The notes under the pieces were generated by a model. That model had not been told where the DNA came from. It saw nothing but the letters and a program-made list of their open reading frames with translations, and ran no database searches. Below are positions 26,254-34,063 of a DNA stretch of 64,000 nucleotides, one piece after another. Position 1 is the stretch's first letter, and every line of letters begins with the position of its first letter. The DNA comes from Candidatus Sysuiplasma jiujiangense. GTDB taxonomy: Archaea > Thermoplasmatota > Thermoplasmata > Sysuiplasmatales > Sysuiplasmataceae. The position numbers were made by a program, and so were the translations under genes. Location of the stretch: positions 268,449-332,448 of the forward strand of contig JAHEAD010000001.1 in the NCBI GenBank assembly GCA_019721075.1, written 5' to 3'.

Positions 26254-26781
26254 GTGAAGGCGCAGGGCAGGAAAAGGGAAGAAGACGAAGCCGCCGGCGG
26301 CGCAGCGCTGCTGGTGTCGCTCATAATCGATGTGCTTCTTGCGTGGTATATCCTCTCGCCAGTGTTCAAGTCCTCGATGCCCTCCTGGCTCAACATGGGC
26401 GTGCTGCCGCTCTGGTCGCTCGAACTGCTCGCAGTCGCAAGCCTGATCGTGACCGTCATTGCAGTCATGAAACTGCTGCCCAGGGACTGGATGGGCGCTG
26501 CTCTCCTGCCTGTAGTCAGCATCAATCTCGGCTCTCCTGCCGTCGACAAGGCAATCATCCTGGGCCTTGTCGCCATCACGCTTTATCTCATATTCCGCGA
26601 GAGCGTTATCTATGCATCAAAGCGCCATGGCGGGGCGGCAATATTCGCCACTGTGCTGGCAATCGGAATAGCGCTGATATACTTTGGTTCCACGCTGCTT
26701 GGCGTCCTTGTTGTGCTCATCTTCATCTTCATGATCATCGTCGTCATCACTCACCGCAGGCAGGAAGGTGAAGACGAATGA
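26254..26781 (+). CDS. Multi-pass membrane protein (175 aa)
   Basis: GTG at 26254. After a charged N-terminal tail (KAQGRKREEDE) five hydrophobic segments are visible, e.g. GAALLVSLIIDVLLAWYIL, LELLAVASLIVTVIAVMKLL and LGVLVVLIFIFMIIVVI. The C-terminus is charged. The final codons overlap the next ATG (ATGA). No family recognised; part of the membrane-protein module. Confidence 0.68.
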   Translation: MKAQGRKREEDEAAGGAALLVSLIIDVLLAWYILSPVFKSSMPSWLNMGVLPLWSLELLAVASLIVTVIAVMKLLPRDWMGAALLPVVSINLGSPAVDKAIILGLVAITLYLIFRESVIYASKRHGGAAIFATVLAIGIALIYFGSTLLGVLVVLIFIFMIIVVITHRRQEGEDE

Positions 26782-28172
26782 AGGTGCACTTTCTGTTCGT
26801 TTCCGCGCTTCTGCTGCTCTTCGCCACCGTTCCAGGCGTCGCTATGGCGTCTTCAGGCCCTGTGATGACAGGCATCGTGGCAAACGATGGAACCCTCATG
26901 GCTTTCTGGTATCAATCACCGGCCGGGCAGCTCACAGGATCCTATACGCTAATTCACCCTGGCGACACTGTGCAGACCGACACAATTCAGGTATCAATAT
27001 ACGCACCTAATGCAGGCGGAAATATCACACTGAGCGTCGAGCAGTATCAGCTTGTTCCGACAGCGGTCTTCATTCATTCAGGGAACGCCACGGTAACGCA
27101 GAATGAGCTCCTGCCCGGCAATATTGTGTGGGACAATCAGACGCTGCAGGCACCATATCGCACAGTGGCGACAGATACGCTGCAGCTGCCGGTTTCATCC
27201 GGCATAAGCCACGTCCGATTGAGCTATGACGGCGCTTCAATAGTTTTCCTGCATCACACAAGCCCGATTGTGCTGCCACTTCCCTTCAGCGGTGGCGGTG
27301 TCCTGGGTGTGTTTCTCGGCGCGCTCACCCTCGGCAGCATCGTATGGATGGGTGGCACCGGAACGGCTATCAGCGTCATCAGACGGGCAAAATACTGGCC
27401 CAGGCTGTCAAGCGCCCAGGCGATGCTAATAGTATTCGGCGGGATGGCTGCCTTCGTATTTCTTGTCGCTCCGTTTTTCTATTCGCTCGGATATCTTTCG
27501 TGGTACTGGTGGATCGTGCCGTTCTACCTCGTCTCTGTTCTCATAATGCTGAACCTGTGGCCGTCAAGGGCTTACAGGTGGGAGACCCTGCAGATACAGG
27601 GCAATGAGAGCAACACGGAGATGCAGGTATTGCGTCAGGAAATTACAGTTGCCAAGACAGAGGATGGATGGGAGCGCATACATCCATACAGCTACCGTCA
27701 TGCGGTTGCCCGGTTGTTCGGCATCCACACAAAACTCACATTCGGAGAGAGCGGCCCGGTATGGTATATGAGGACAGGTGATGAAGAGACCCTGTCGTCG
27801 CACAAGTCCAGGAAAGTTTCCAGGATATACCTGCTGCCCCCGATGGGTAACGGGATGACAGTCAGATGGTCGCATCTCGGATGGAAGGGGACGGGGAAAA
27901 TAAAGCGCCCGGGCATAATCGAAGGGGAATGTATCATTCCCATCAGCGGGGAGCAGATGAGACCTGTTGCTGCCGTCCTGGCGGGTCTCATCAACGTGAA
28001 CGCAGTGTCGCGTGACAGGGAGACAATACGAACAAGGCTCCTCAAGTTCCAGGCGCAACTCCATGCTGGAGCTGTTAAGAGTGACGCATCTGACCTGGAG
28101 ATATACATGGAGGAGTTCCACGAGCGCAGCATAAATGCGGACAGGAGGCTCGGCAGCGATGATGGGGCGTGA
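26778..28172 (+). CDS. Membrane protein with secreted N-terminal and cytoplasmic C-terminal domain (464 aa)
   Basis: A signal peptide (MKVHFLFVSALLLLFATVPG) precedes a ~140-residue beta-rich ectodomain. Three hydrophobic segments follow (VLGVFLGALTLGSIVWMGG, AMLIVFGGMAAFVFLVAPFF, WYWWIVPFYLVSVLIMLNLW). The last ~200 residues are soluble and polar and would face the cytoplasm or virion interior. I do not recognise the protein. Size, position and topology suit an assembly or fusion protein, but that is inference. Confidence 0.7.
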   Translation: MKVHFLFVSALLLLFATVPGVAMASSGPVMTGIVANDGTLMAFWYQSPAGQLTGSYTLIHPGDTVQTDTIQVSIYAPNAGGNITLSVEQYQLVPTAVFIHSGNATVTQNELLPGNIVWDNQTLQAPYRTVATDTLQLPVSSGISHVRLSYDGASIVFLHHTSPIVLPLPFSGGGVLGVFLGALTLGSIVWMGGTGTAISVIRRAKYWPRLSSAQAMLIVFGGMAAFVFLVAPFFYSLGYLSWYWWIVPFYLVSVLIMLNLWPSRAYRWETLQIQGNESNTEMQVLRQEITVAKTEDGWERIHPYSYRHAVARLFGIHTKLTFGESGPVWYMRTGDEETLSSHKSRKVSRIYLLPPMGNGMTVRWSHLGWKGTGKIKRPGIIEGECIIPISGEQMRPVAAVLAGLINVNAVSRDRETIRTRLLKFQAQLHAGAVKSDASDLEIYMEEFHERSINADRRLGSDDGA

Positions 28173-28545
28173 CTACCGGCCGTCACGGGCCACTCATATA
28201 CCGGGCCATGACTGGCTTACGCACGAGCAGTCCGAACTGCTCAGCCAATTGAACGCCGGTTTCAGATCTGAGACTGAATATGAGAAATGGGCGCATAAGG
28301 TGCGGACATATAGCGTGCCCGAGAAGGAGGCGCCGGGCCTTAAGGTGCTGTACTCCGCCAACGGCACAATACCGCACGCTCTGCTCACATGGCCGGAAGG
28401 CGAAATGAAAAGGAGGTTGGTGATATCTGTCGCAATGTACCTCGTCAGGAAAGGATTCAGGCGCGAGAGCCATGCTGTTCCGCCGCCTGAGGCAACCCCT
28501 CTCGAAGCTCTGCCTGGTGTGTCACAATCGCAACGCATTGAGTAA
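28162..28545 (+). CDS. Unknown 127-residue soluble protein
   Basis: ATG at 28162 (or 28159) overlaps the end of the preceding gene; the frame is open to 28135. The product contains HDWLTHEQSELLSQLNAGF and RLVISVAMYLVRKGFRRE and ends in a Pro-rich tail. Mixed helical character, no membrane segment, no recognised family. A small zinc-ribbon ORF overlaps its 3' end in another frame. Confidence 0.6.
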   Translation: MGRDYRPSRATHIPGHDWLTHEQSELLSQLNAGFRSETEYEKWAHKVRTYSVPEKEAPGLKVLYSANGTIPHALLTWPEGEMKRRLVISVAMYLVRKGFRRESHAVPPPEATPLEALPGVSQSQRIE

Positions 28546-28594
28546 TTCGATGTGCTGGGCTTGCGGCTCCTATTTCGCGAGGGATCCACAATGA
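28472..28594 (+). CDS. 40-residue zinc-ribbon microprotein
   Basis: ATG at 28472 lies inside the 3' end of the previous gene in a different frame. The product has C-L-V-C near residue 14 and C-W-A-C near residue 28, an ideal four-cysteine zinc site, and a basic N-terminus (MLFRRLRQPLSK). Its stop overlaps the next start (ATGA), matching the organisation of its neighbours. Confidence 0.5.
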   Translation: MLFRRLRQPLSKLCLVCHNRNALSNSMCWACGSYFARDPQ

Positions 28595-28731
28595 AAAGGA
28601 GAACAGGCGTCTGTGACAACTGCAGAAGGAGAGATGCCGTTTACACATACGGTTCACGCCATTTTTGCAGAGCATGTTATAATAGGGAGGTGAGCTCGCG
28701 AAGAGGAATGAGAGCGCTGCTGATCATGTGA
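28591..28731 (+). CDS. 46-residue zinc-ribbon microprotein
   Basis: ATG at 28591 overlaps the preceding stop and the final TGA overlaps the GTG of the ATPase gene. The product has C-D-N-C near residue 8 and C-R-A-C near residue 26 and is strongly basic. It would bind one zinc ion and probably nucleic acid. Confidence 0.55.
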   Translation: MKRRTGVCDNCRRRDAVYTYGSRHFCRACYNREVSSRRGMRALLIM

Positions 28732-30176
28732 CGCTGGGCGAATCGGTGACACCGAAGAAGCTGACGATGGCGACCAATCGCCTCACTTATGAGCTGCTCG
28801 ACAGGGCGCTCGAGGAGTTGCGCACGCAATATTCGCTGTATGACGACCTGCTCGGGTTCCCTTCCGTTCGCCTCTTTGTCGACCACATCGAGATGCAGGC
28901 GCGGAATCACCCGTATTTTCGCGTCTACATGACGAAGGTAGAGGCGATCCTGCGTGAATTCTCTGATGGTCACCCCGACATAATGCACGTCACATGGAGG
29001 GAATCGCACCGTCGGTTTGCGTTGGCATATGAGCTCGGCAAGGAGATAGGCATCATCGATGTCGAGGAACGTGGATCGCACGATGGCGCAGGCGGAATGG
29101 TGGAGATAGTCGAGGCCTCTCCTGAGTTGTTTCTTTTGCCTTGGATAGAAGACAGGATATGGAAGAAGCAACAGAATGCCATGATTGCAGTCGTGGGACT
29201 TCCTGGCTCAGGGAAGTCATATGGCGCCATAGACATTGCGCTCGAACTCGTCGAGCGAAGTAAAGGCAAGGAGGAATGCTTCCACTTCGATGTCGAGCGC
29301 GATGTGATTTTCGACATCGATACGCTGGTTGACATGGCCTACAGGCGTGACGAGCGGCTGCCCAGAGGCCAGATAATCATATTCGACGACATGGGCGTCG
29401 GTGCCGGAAACCGTGACTGGCAGAGCGATTACAATGTCATTTTGGGGAAGATTGCGCAGAGCTTCAGATTCATGGGCTTCGTGCTGCTTGTGACAATGCC
29501 CAAAATTGAGTTCATCGAGAAGCAGGTGCGGGAGCTGCTGGCCGCAAAACTCATAAGCATGACGAACGAGAACGGCGAGAACATCATTGGGTGCTTCAGC
29601 CTGGAGGTAGCCTGCCAGTACGGAGAGGATATCATCTATCTTCCGCCGCAGCTGGACAGGGGAGATTTCCCTGACGAATTGGGTTTCGAGATACGGGCTG
29701 AAAGGATCCAGTTGTCTTCACTGCGTCTCCGTGAGCCTCAGAAACCCGTCACCGAGCTCTATGAGGCAAGGAAAGAGAGCGAGCTGCGGGCACAGGTCGT
29801 GAAATTGAGGGATGAGATAGAACAGGCCAAGAACATGGACGCAGTCAGACGCGAGGCTTTGACCGCGAAATACACAGCGTTAAAGGAAAAGGTCGAGGAA
29901 CTGGCAGAGGCTGAGGTCGAAGCGAAGAAGGCCAAATTCGAAGCGGAAATCGAGGAGGCCGAGACCAGGAAGCAGAAAGCGAGGCGGGAGAGGAAAATGA
30001 TCCAGCATGCGAATGAGGAAGAGGAGAGGCGCAAGAAGAAAATCATCCAGCTTGTAATGGAGGGAAAGAGCCAGGCAGAGATAGCCAAGGAGATGGGTGT
30101 ATCAAATCAGGCCATTAATCAGGCAATTCGTAGGCTTAGAAACAGGGGAGAGCTCACAACAATCACTCAAGGTTGA
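28728..30176 (+). CDS. P-loop ATPase with coiled coil and C-terminal helix-turn-helix
   Basis: GTG at 28728 (GTGA overlap). The 482-residue product has a helical N-terminus (1-150), a P-loop ATPase core with Walker A GLPGSGKS at about 157-164 and Walker B IIIFDDMGVGAG near 220, then VLLVTMPKIEFIE, a long Glu/Lys/Arg coiled coil (about 345-435) and a C-terminal helix-turn-helix (KSQAEIAKEMGVSNQAINQA). The context at the end of a membrane/spike module matches the genome-packaging or assembly ATPases of archaeal viruses. The helix-turn-helix could contact DNA ends or a packaging site. Family assignment beyond the P-loop class is not possible by eye. Confidence 0.8.
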   Translation: MTLGESVTPKKLTMATNRLTYELLDRALEELRTQYSLYDDLLGFPSVRLFVDHIEMQARNHPYFRVYMTKVEAILREFSDGHPDIMHVTWRESHRRFALAYELGKEIGIIDVEERGSHDGAGGMVEIVEASPELFLLPWIEDRIWKKQQNAMIAVVGLPGSGKSYGAIDIALELVERSKGKEECFHFDVERDVIFDIDTLVDMAYRRDERLPRGQIIIFDDMGVGAGNRDWQSDYNVILGKIAQSFRFMGFVLLVTMPKIEFIEKQVRELLAAKLISMTNENGENIIGCFSLEVACQYGEDIIYLPPQLDRGDFPDELGFEIRAERIQLSSLRLREPQKPVTELYEARKESELRAQVVKLRDEIEQAKNMDAVRREALTAKYTALKEKVEELAEAEVEAKKAKFEAEIEEAETRKQKARRERKMIQHANEEEERRKKKIIQLVMEGKSQAEIAKEMGVSNQAINQAIRRLRNRGELTTITQG

Positions 30177-30409
30177 TACCGGATATGAAACCATCGCTGT
30201 CAAATCTGGAGCTACTTATTGTTATAGCTTCCGCGTGAAGGCATGAGGGGTCGGGCCGTTTTTCGCCTCGTAGCCCTCAGGCCGGCACGCGGGGTTCCCA
30301 ACACTTCATGCAGAAGTGTGCGATTAGGCTGCCCTGAATCAACATAAATGGCGGACTTTTCGACGCCCTGTATGGAAATATCAAATACAATGTGTCAGCT
30401 GTATGCTCA
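30177..30409. other. Gap upstream of the resolvase, possible res site
   Basis: No gene. It contains an ACACTTC/GAAGTGT inverted repeat (about 30301-30319), a GC-rich stretch around 30245-30300, and an AT-rich promoter-like stretch near 30380. Resolvase genes commonly lie beside their own recombination site. Confidence 0.3.
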
Positions 30410-31024
30410 ATGCGTGTTGCACTCTATGCCCGCGTTTCCACCAAGGACAGGGAACAGGATCCTGAGAATCAGCTGATGCGGCTCAGAGATTACTGCCGTT
30501 TAAGAGGCTGGGATTTCATAGAATTTGTAGATCATGCTTCCGGAGCCAAGACGGACAGGCCTGCGCTCAATGAACTGATGTGCAAACTCTCAATGTTTGA
30601 CGGCATCCTGGTCCTCCGCCTGGATAGATTCGGCAGGTCTGTCTCTGACCTCACATTGAAGATACGGCAAATTAGGGACATGGGCCTGTTCTTCGAAGCT
30701 GTCGACCAGGGACTGCGTATATCGGGAGACGAGAGAGATGCAGTCTCGGGACTGATGTATAACGTCCTCGCTTCTGTGGCCGAGTTCGAGAGGGAGTTGA
30801 TTTCTGACAGAGTAAGAGATGGCATAACCCGGGCACGAAAGCAGGGCAAACGGCTAGGCAGGAGGCCTGTGGCGGAACAAAGAGGCGTCAGCATTGAGCA
30901 GGTGTTTGCCTTGAGAGACAGCGGCAAGAGCATCAGGGAGATATCACAGGCGGTTGGAATAGGCAGAGGCTCTGTGCATAGGATATTGCTGTCACGAAAT
31001 CCCCCTGTCGAAAACGAAGCCTGA
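30410..31024 (+). CDS. Serine recombinase (resolvase/invertase family)
   Basis: The 204-residue product starts MRVALYARVSTKDREQDPEN, with the nucleophilic serine at position 10. It has the catalytic-domain blocks LRLDRFGRSVSDL and AEFERELISDRVRDGI, and a C-terminal DNA-binding domain with a helix-turn-helix (KSIREISQAVGIGRGSVHRI). Length is normal for small resolvases. The frame is open to 30392, but ATG 30410 fits the family. The preceding ~230-base gap, with a short hairpin at 30301-30320 (ACACTTC/GAAGTGT), may hold its recombination site. It could resolve multimers of the element. Confidence 0.92.
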   Translation: MRVALYARVSTKDREQDPENQLMRLRDYCRLRGWDFIEFVDHASGAKTDRPALNELMCKLSMFDGILVLRLDRFGRSVSDLTLKIRQIRDMGLFFEAVDQGLRISGDERDAVSGLMYNVLASVAEFERELISDRVRDGITRARKQGKRLGRRPVAEQRGVSIEQVFALRDSGKSIREISQAVGIGRGSVHRILLSRNPPVENEA

Positions 31025-31045
31025 TTCACGCAAGGAACGTCCCCT

Positions 31046-31071
31046 GTCCCAGAAACAGTTGTTTGTGGGAC
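31046..31071 (+). terminator. Terminator hairpin after the resolvase
   Basis: GTCCCA-G-AAACA pairs with TGTTT-G-TGGGAC around a two-base loop, and a T-rich tract (about 31087-31111, including runs of six and ten T) follows. It lies between the convergent resolvase and the minus-strand 165-residue gene, and marks the end of the viral structural region. Confidence 0.6.
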
Positions 31072-31091
31072 GGTAATTTCTCAGTTTCGAT

Positions 31092-31589
31092 TCATTTTTT
31101 CATTTTTTTTTGGGAAAAGGACTTCATATCTCCCGAGCCGTCGAAATGTAACAATATGTATTTACTACGGATACCCAAAACAGGCTTATGTTGCACGACT
31201 ACATCGTAACTATTTTGTCGAATCTCCTCAATTGTGTGGTATTTTCCAATATAACCTCTCACGATAATCTCCGAATTCCTTCCAAGGTAGGGAAGCTCCC
31301 CGCATTCACTGCCATGGGGTCCTTTGATGTGCCACTTCAGCAACCGAGCAACTCCAGGTCCGCCATTTGAAATGACTAGGTTGAGATAGTCGTTCGCGAT
31401 TACCCCTCCCTCACCAAATCTATTGGGACCCAATTTATTATCAGGATAATCGAATAATGTTCCTTCTGGTAAATTCTGCGTCACCAGTCTTGCCCATACT
31501 GTTGCGGCATTCGCGAAAAGAAAGTTCATAACAGTCAATAGAATCGCTATTGCCGAAATAATGATGCCCAGATAAGAAACAAATTCCAT
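31092..31589 (-). CDS. Membrane-anchored unknown protein (165 aa)
   Basis: One N-terminal hydrophobic helix (FVSYLGIIISAIAILLTVMN) anchors a ~130-residue soluble domain containing YLNLVISNGGPGVARLLKW and YDVVVQHKPVLGIRSK, a beta-rich pattern. The C-terminus is lysine-rich. Family unknown. It is convergent to the resolvase and is the last gene before the left copy of the 160-bp repeat. Confidence 0.65.
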   Translation of the reverse strand: MEFVSYLGIIISAIAILLTVMNFLFANAATVWARLVTQNLPEGTLFDYPDNKLGPNRFGEGGVIANDYLNLVISNGGPGVARLLKWHIKGPHGSECGELPYLGRNSEIIVRGYIGKYHTIEEIRQNSYDVVVQHKPVLGIRSKYILLHFDGSGDMKSFSQKKMKK

Positions 31590-31656
31590 AGGCCGTCATC
31601 CACATTATGTGTTGGCCCTTGTTAAGTCTAACGGAATATCGAGGTTCCATCTGTCG

Positions 31657-31818
31657 GCCACCCCTCCCCCCCAAACGCATATTAATGATGTGCGTCTCCC
31701 CAGACTTCTGCAAGATGAGAGGCGGATGAATGACAAAAGAGAACGGATTTGTGAAGGAATACTACATGGGCAGGAAAGACCAGTTCGACGTGGATTACGC
31801 GCTCTTCAGGGAAGCCGC
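31657..31818 (+). repeat. Left copy of the ~160-bp direct repeat
   Basis: Begins CCACCCCTCC and ends GGGAAGCCGC. It includes the C-rich leader, the sequence upstream of the ATG and 30 codons of the small gene. Differences from the right copy are scattered substitutions, so the duplication is not recent or came from two related elements. Confidence 0.85.
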
Positions 31819-31978
31819 TATAAGAATCGTCAGTCCCAGATGGGGAGGGAACTCACAAGAGGAAAATTATAACCTTCCAGCAGTTCAAAAACTTCTCCGA
31901 CGAGGAAAAAACAGCAAACACGGAGTGTCTTTCGTAATAATTGGGACCATCCTTCTCGTACTCGCCCTCTCGATATGA
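31730..31978 (+). pseudogene. Broken copy of the 69-residue gene with a new C-terminus
   Basis: Residues 1-30 (MTKENGFVKEYYMGRKDQFD onward to FREAA) match the intact gene at 37561. After that the frame enters unrelated sequence and ends in a hydrophobic tail (GVSFVIIGTILLVLALSI). It is either a remnant or a new 82-residue chimeric membrane protein. Confidence 0.6.
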
Positions 31979-32125
31979 ACTTCAAGAAAGTGGGAAAGAG
32001 TCTGGGTCTGATATTGAGAGCAAAATGTATTTCAGGAACGAAGCTTGCATTATTGATATCGGCAGATATAGCCGATCCGAAAAGACTTTAAAGCCACTAA
32101 AGCCACTTGAAAATTGGAAAAGTTG

Positions 32126-32692
32126 ATGATGCACATGGAGTTCAGGCTAAAAGACAATTGGTTCGACTATCTAATGTCTGGATTCTTTTCAGGAGTCTTC
32201 TTTGCACTTATTGTGGTTGGGTACGCGTTTAAAGATGTGGCGATGCCATTTTCATACTTGATTGCAACTTTCGGTGCGTTCGTACTATTCATTGTAACAT
32301 TCATTGGCGCTTCATTTCGAAGTAAGAACAAATTTTCTTCCAGTGAATATAGACAAGGGTACGCAGATGCAGAGAGTGGTATTAAGTTTTCCATTCCCTG
32401 TGTTGTATGTGGTAGCCCTGTTCTTGTTGGCAATAAGTCTCCAGTATATGAGCAAGTGAAGAAGCATTTATCTGATCTTGGAATTCAACATAAGACCTGT
32501 CTTGGTTCTGCCGCTACCCCTAAACTGTCAGCACAACAGGCAATAGACATGGCACTGGCATATGTAAAGACACAATCTAAAGGCAACGGAAATGTGGCAG
32601 ACCCTATCTGCTCGAAATGCAGCGCACGAGTACCGTCAAGTTCAAAGTTCTGCAATTCATGCGGCTCCCCTATTGCGCCATCGCCAAAATAA
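32126..32692 (+). CDS. Membrane protein with C-terminal zinc ribbon (188 aa)
   Basis: ATG at 32126 (a TTG at 32114 is also in frame). Two hydrophobic helices occupy about residues 18-65. A cytoplasmic part follows with C-V-V-C (residue ~95) and ends in a canonical zinc ribbon: C-S-K-C, then C-N-S-C with SRVPSSSKFC-like spacing. Such tails occur in many archaeal membrane proteins of unknown role. It is the first complete gene inside accessory block 1. Confidence 0.65.
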   Translation: MMHMEFRLKDNWFDYLMSGFFSGVFFALIVVGYAFKDVAMPFSYLIATFGAFVLFIVTFIGASFRSKNKFSSSEYRQGYADAESGIKFSIPCVVCGSPVLVGNKSPVYEQVKKHLSDLGIQHKTCLGSAATPKLSAQQAIDMALAYVKTQSKGNGNVADPICSKCSARVPSSSKFCNSCGSPIAPSPK

Positions 32693-32828
32693 GAAAGTGA
32701 CTGCCTAATCTTATAATGATGTGTCGACATGTGCACCGAGTGTAATTATCGAGAGGCAATTCTTCGCACAGCCGCCTCGCCATATTCGTGCCCGGACAAC
32801 AAGGCTGCATCCGATTATTGAGCTAACA

Positions 32829-32846
32829 GTTAATCTTTCATACACA
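32829..32846 (+). repeat. GTTAATC repeat, copy 1
   Basis: GTTAATCTTTCATACACA, identical except one base to the copy at 33184-33201. The two copies flank the 87-residue gene. Confidence 0.6.
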
Positions 32847-32913
32847 GATAAGTGTTAGGAGGCGGTCTCAGGCCAAATATCAGTCTTAGCAACTCTTATA
32901 CTACAATTTAATT

Positions 32914-33177
32914 ATGCACAGCAACAATTTCGACGCAATGAAGTCACAATACAACCTTACCACCGATCAATTGGAAAGGGTGAAGGTTATCCTACTCACA
33001 ACACGTTATTATAACGTGGCCAAGAGGGTCAAGAATGAGATAGGAGTACCCAAAAGAAACTATCGTTCAATAATGAAAGCTCATTTCCCAGAGTTCCTTG
33101 CTGGTGTTGAAATCGCCGATACTCTGATCTACACTTTTGCAGCATTATTTGCTCTTGCTCTGCTACATGTTCTGTGA
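32914..33177 (+). CDS. 87-residue protein with C-terminal hydrophobic helix
   Basis: The N-terminal 60 residues look helical and basic (RYYNVAKRVKNEIGVPKRNY) and could form a small DNA-binding domain; the C-terminus (LIYTFAALFALALLHVL) is a membrane segment. A TATA-like stretch lies about 25-30 bases upstream of the ATG. The gene is bracketed by 18-bp direct repeats (32829 and 33184). Not recognised. Confidence 0.55.
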   Translation: MHSNNFDAMKSQYNLTTDQLERVKVILLTTRYYNVAKRVKNEIGVPKRNYRSIMKAHFPEFLAGVEIADTLIYTFAALFALALLHVL

Positions 33178-33183
33178 AACCGA

Positions 33184-33201
33184 GTTAATCTTTGATACAC
33201 A
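33184..33201 (+). repeat. GTTAATC repeat, copy 2
   Basis: GTTAATCTTTGATACACA, in the same orientation as copy 1. It is followed by AAAAGTTAAC, so the GTTAA core recurs within 25 bases. Confidence 0.6.
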
Positions 33202-33269
33202 AAAGTTAACTTTTCCCTAGTTCCAGACCCGTTTTCAGACATGGGCCGTTGCGGGGACCCTATGAAAAA

Positions 33270-33295
33270 GTTAATCATTCCGAAAAACGATTAAC
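33270..33295. repeat. GTTAATC/GATTAAC inverted repeat
   Basis: GTTAATC (33270-33276) and GATTAAC (33289-33295) form a perfect inverted repeat with a 12-base spacer, using the same 7-mer as the two direct repeats to the left. It lies 160 bases before the small tyrosine recombinase gene and could be its binding or crossover site. Confidence 0.5.
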
Positions 33296-33320
33296 TCGCA
33301 ATGCAAACCTGGAGCTGCCC

Positions 33321-33500
33321 ATGTCTCATTCAAAGTTCTGCAAGTGCGGAAAGCCGACGGACAGCGTCGGAGCCTGCCCCACGTGCGGACAGTTCCCGGC
33401 CTTCTGCAGGTGCGAACATGTCCGGTTCCCCGGAGGTCTGACGCACAGTGCAGGGGATGGTGCCTTATGCACAGGGTGCACTCCGACTGAAGGAGTATGA
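33321..33500 (+). CDS. Cysteine-rich zinc-binding protein (59 aa)
   Basis: ATG at 33321 (frame open to 33249). The product has C-K-C-G, C-P-T-C, C-R-C and C-T-G-C pairs, enough for two zinc sites. It overlaps the recombinase start. Function unknown. Confidence 0.5.
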   Translation: MSHSKFCKCGKPTDSVGACPTCGQFPAFCRCEHVRFPGGLTHSAGDGALCTGCTPTEGV

Positions 33501-34062
33501 CAAGCTCCCGCCGCACATCACCAGGGAACAATATCTGAATCTGCTCAATGCCGTGGAAAGGAAGTATTCGTCCGCAGGACAGTGGGCGAAGAAGGCAAAG
33601 TATTACAGGGACAGGGACAAACTCCTCCTGCGGCTGATGTGGGAAACGGGAGGCAGGATAGGCGATATTCTGAACATCGTGCCTGGGAATTTCGACTTCG
33701 ACAGGAAGGTTCTCAACCTCGGTGTGAAGAAGAGAAAGAACACCAACACCATACCGCTTGATGATGGTCTCCTGCTCGAGGTCAGCAACTATCTCAGAAA
33801 CTACGCTGTCGGCGGCAAATTGTGTGATTTCTATAAAGTGCAGGCCTGGAAGATTGTGAGAGCGTACGGGAGGGAGACTGGAATTGATGTGCATCCTCAC
33901 ATGTTCAGGCATGGGCTTGCCATACATTTGCTTGAGAACAATGTGCCTATACCGATAATCTCGGCGAGGTTGGGCCATTCAAATGTGCTGACGACCATGA
34001 GGTATTATCTCGTGATAACGCCGGAAGTCCAGAGACAGTTCATGCAGGGAGTCAGACTGTGA
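33457..34062 (+). CDS. Small tyrosine recombinase (XerC/D-like catalytic domain)
   Basis: ATG at 33457, preceded by GGGG; a GTG at 33448 is also open. The ~201-residue product has a short helical N-terminal part and a complete catalytic domain: first Arg in ETGGRIGDIL, a Lys-bearing beta turn (KKRKNTNTIP), HPHMFRHGLA (HxxR), LGHSNVLTTMRYY with the last His and the nucleophilic Tyr. The N-terminal core-binding domain is much shorter than in full Xer or phage integrases (about 300). It probably mobilises or inverts sequences in this block. Confidence 0.88.
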   Translation: MVPYAQGALRLKEYDKLPPHITREQYLNLLNAVERKYSSAGQWAKKAKYYRDRDKLLLRLMWETGGRIGDILNIVPGNFDFDRKVLNLGVKKRKNTNTIPLDDGLLLEVSNYLRNYAVGGKLCDFYKVQAWKIVRAYGRETGIDVHPHMFRHGLAIHLLENNVPIPIISARLGHSNVLTTMRYYLVITPEVQRQFMQGVRL

Positions 34063-34063
34063 T

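Noticed and set aside
33271..33978. 235-codon minus-strand frame opposite the small recombinase
   Set aside because: The plus strand encodes an intact tyrosine recombinase with all catalytic residues; the opposite frame is its shadow.
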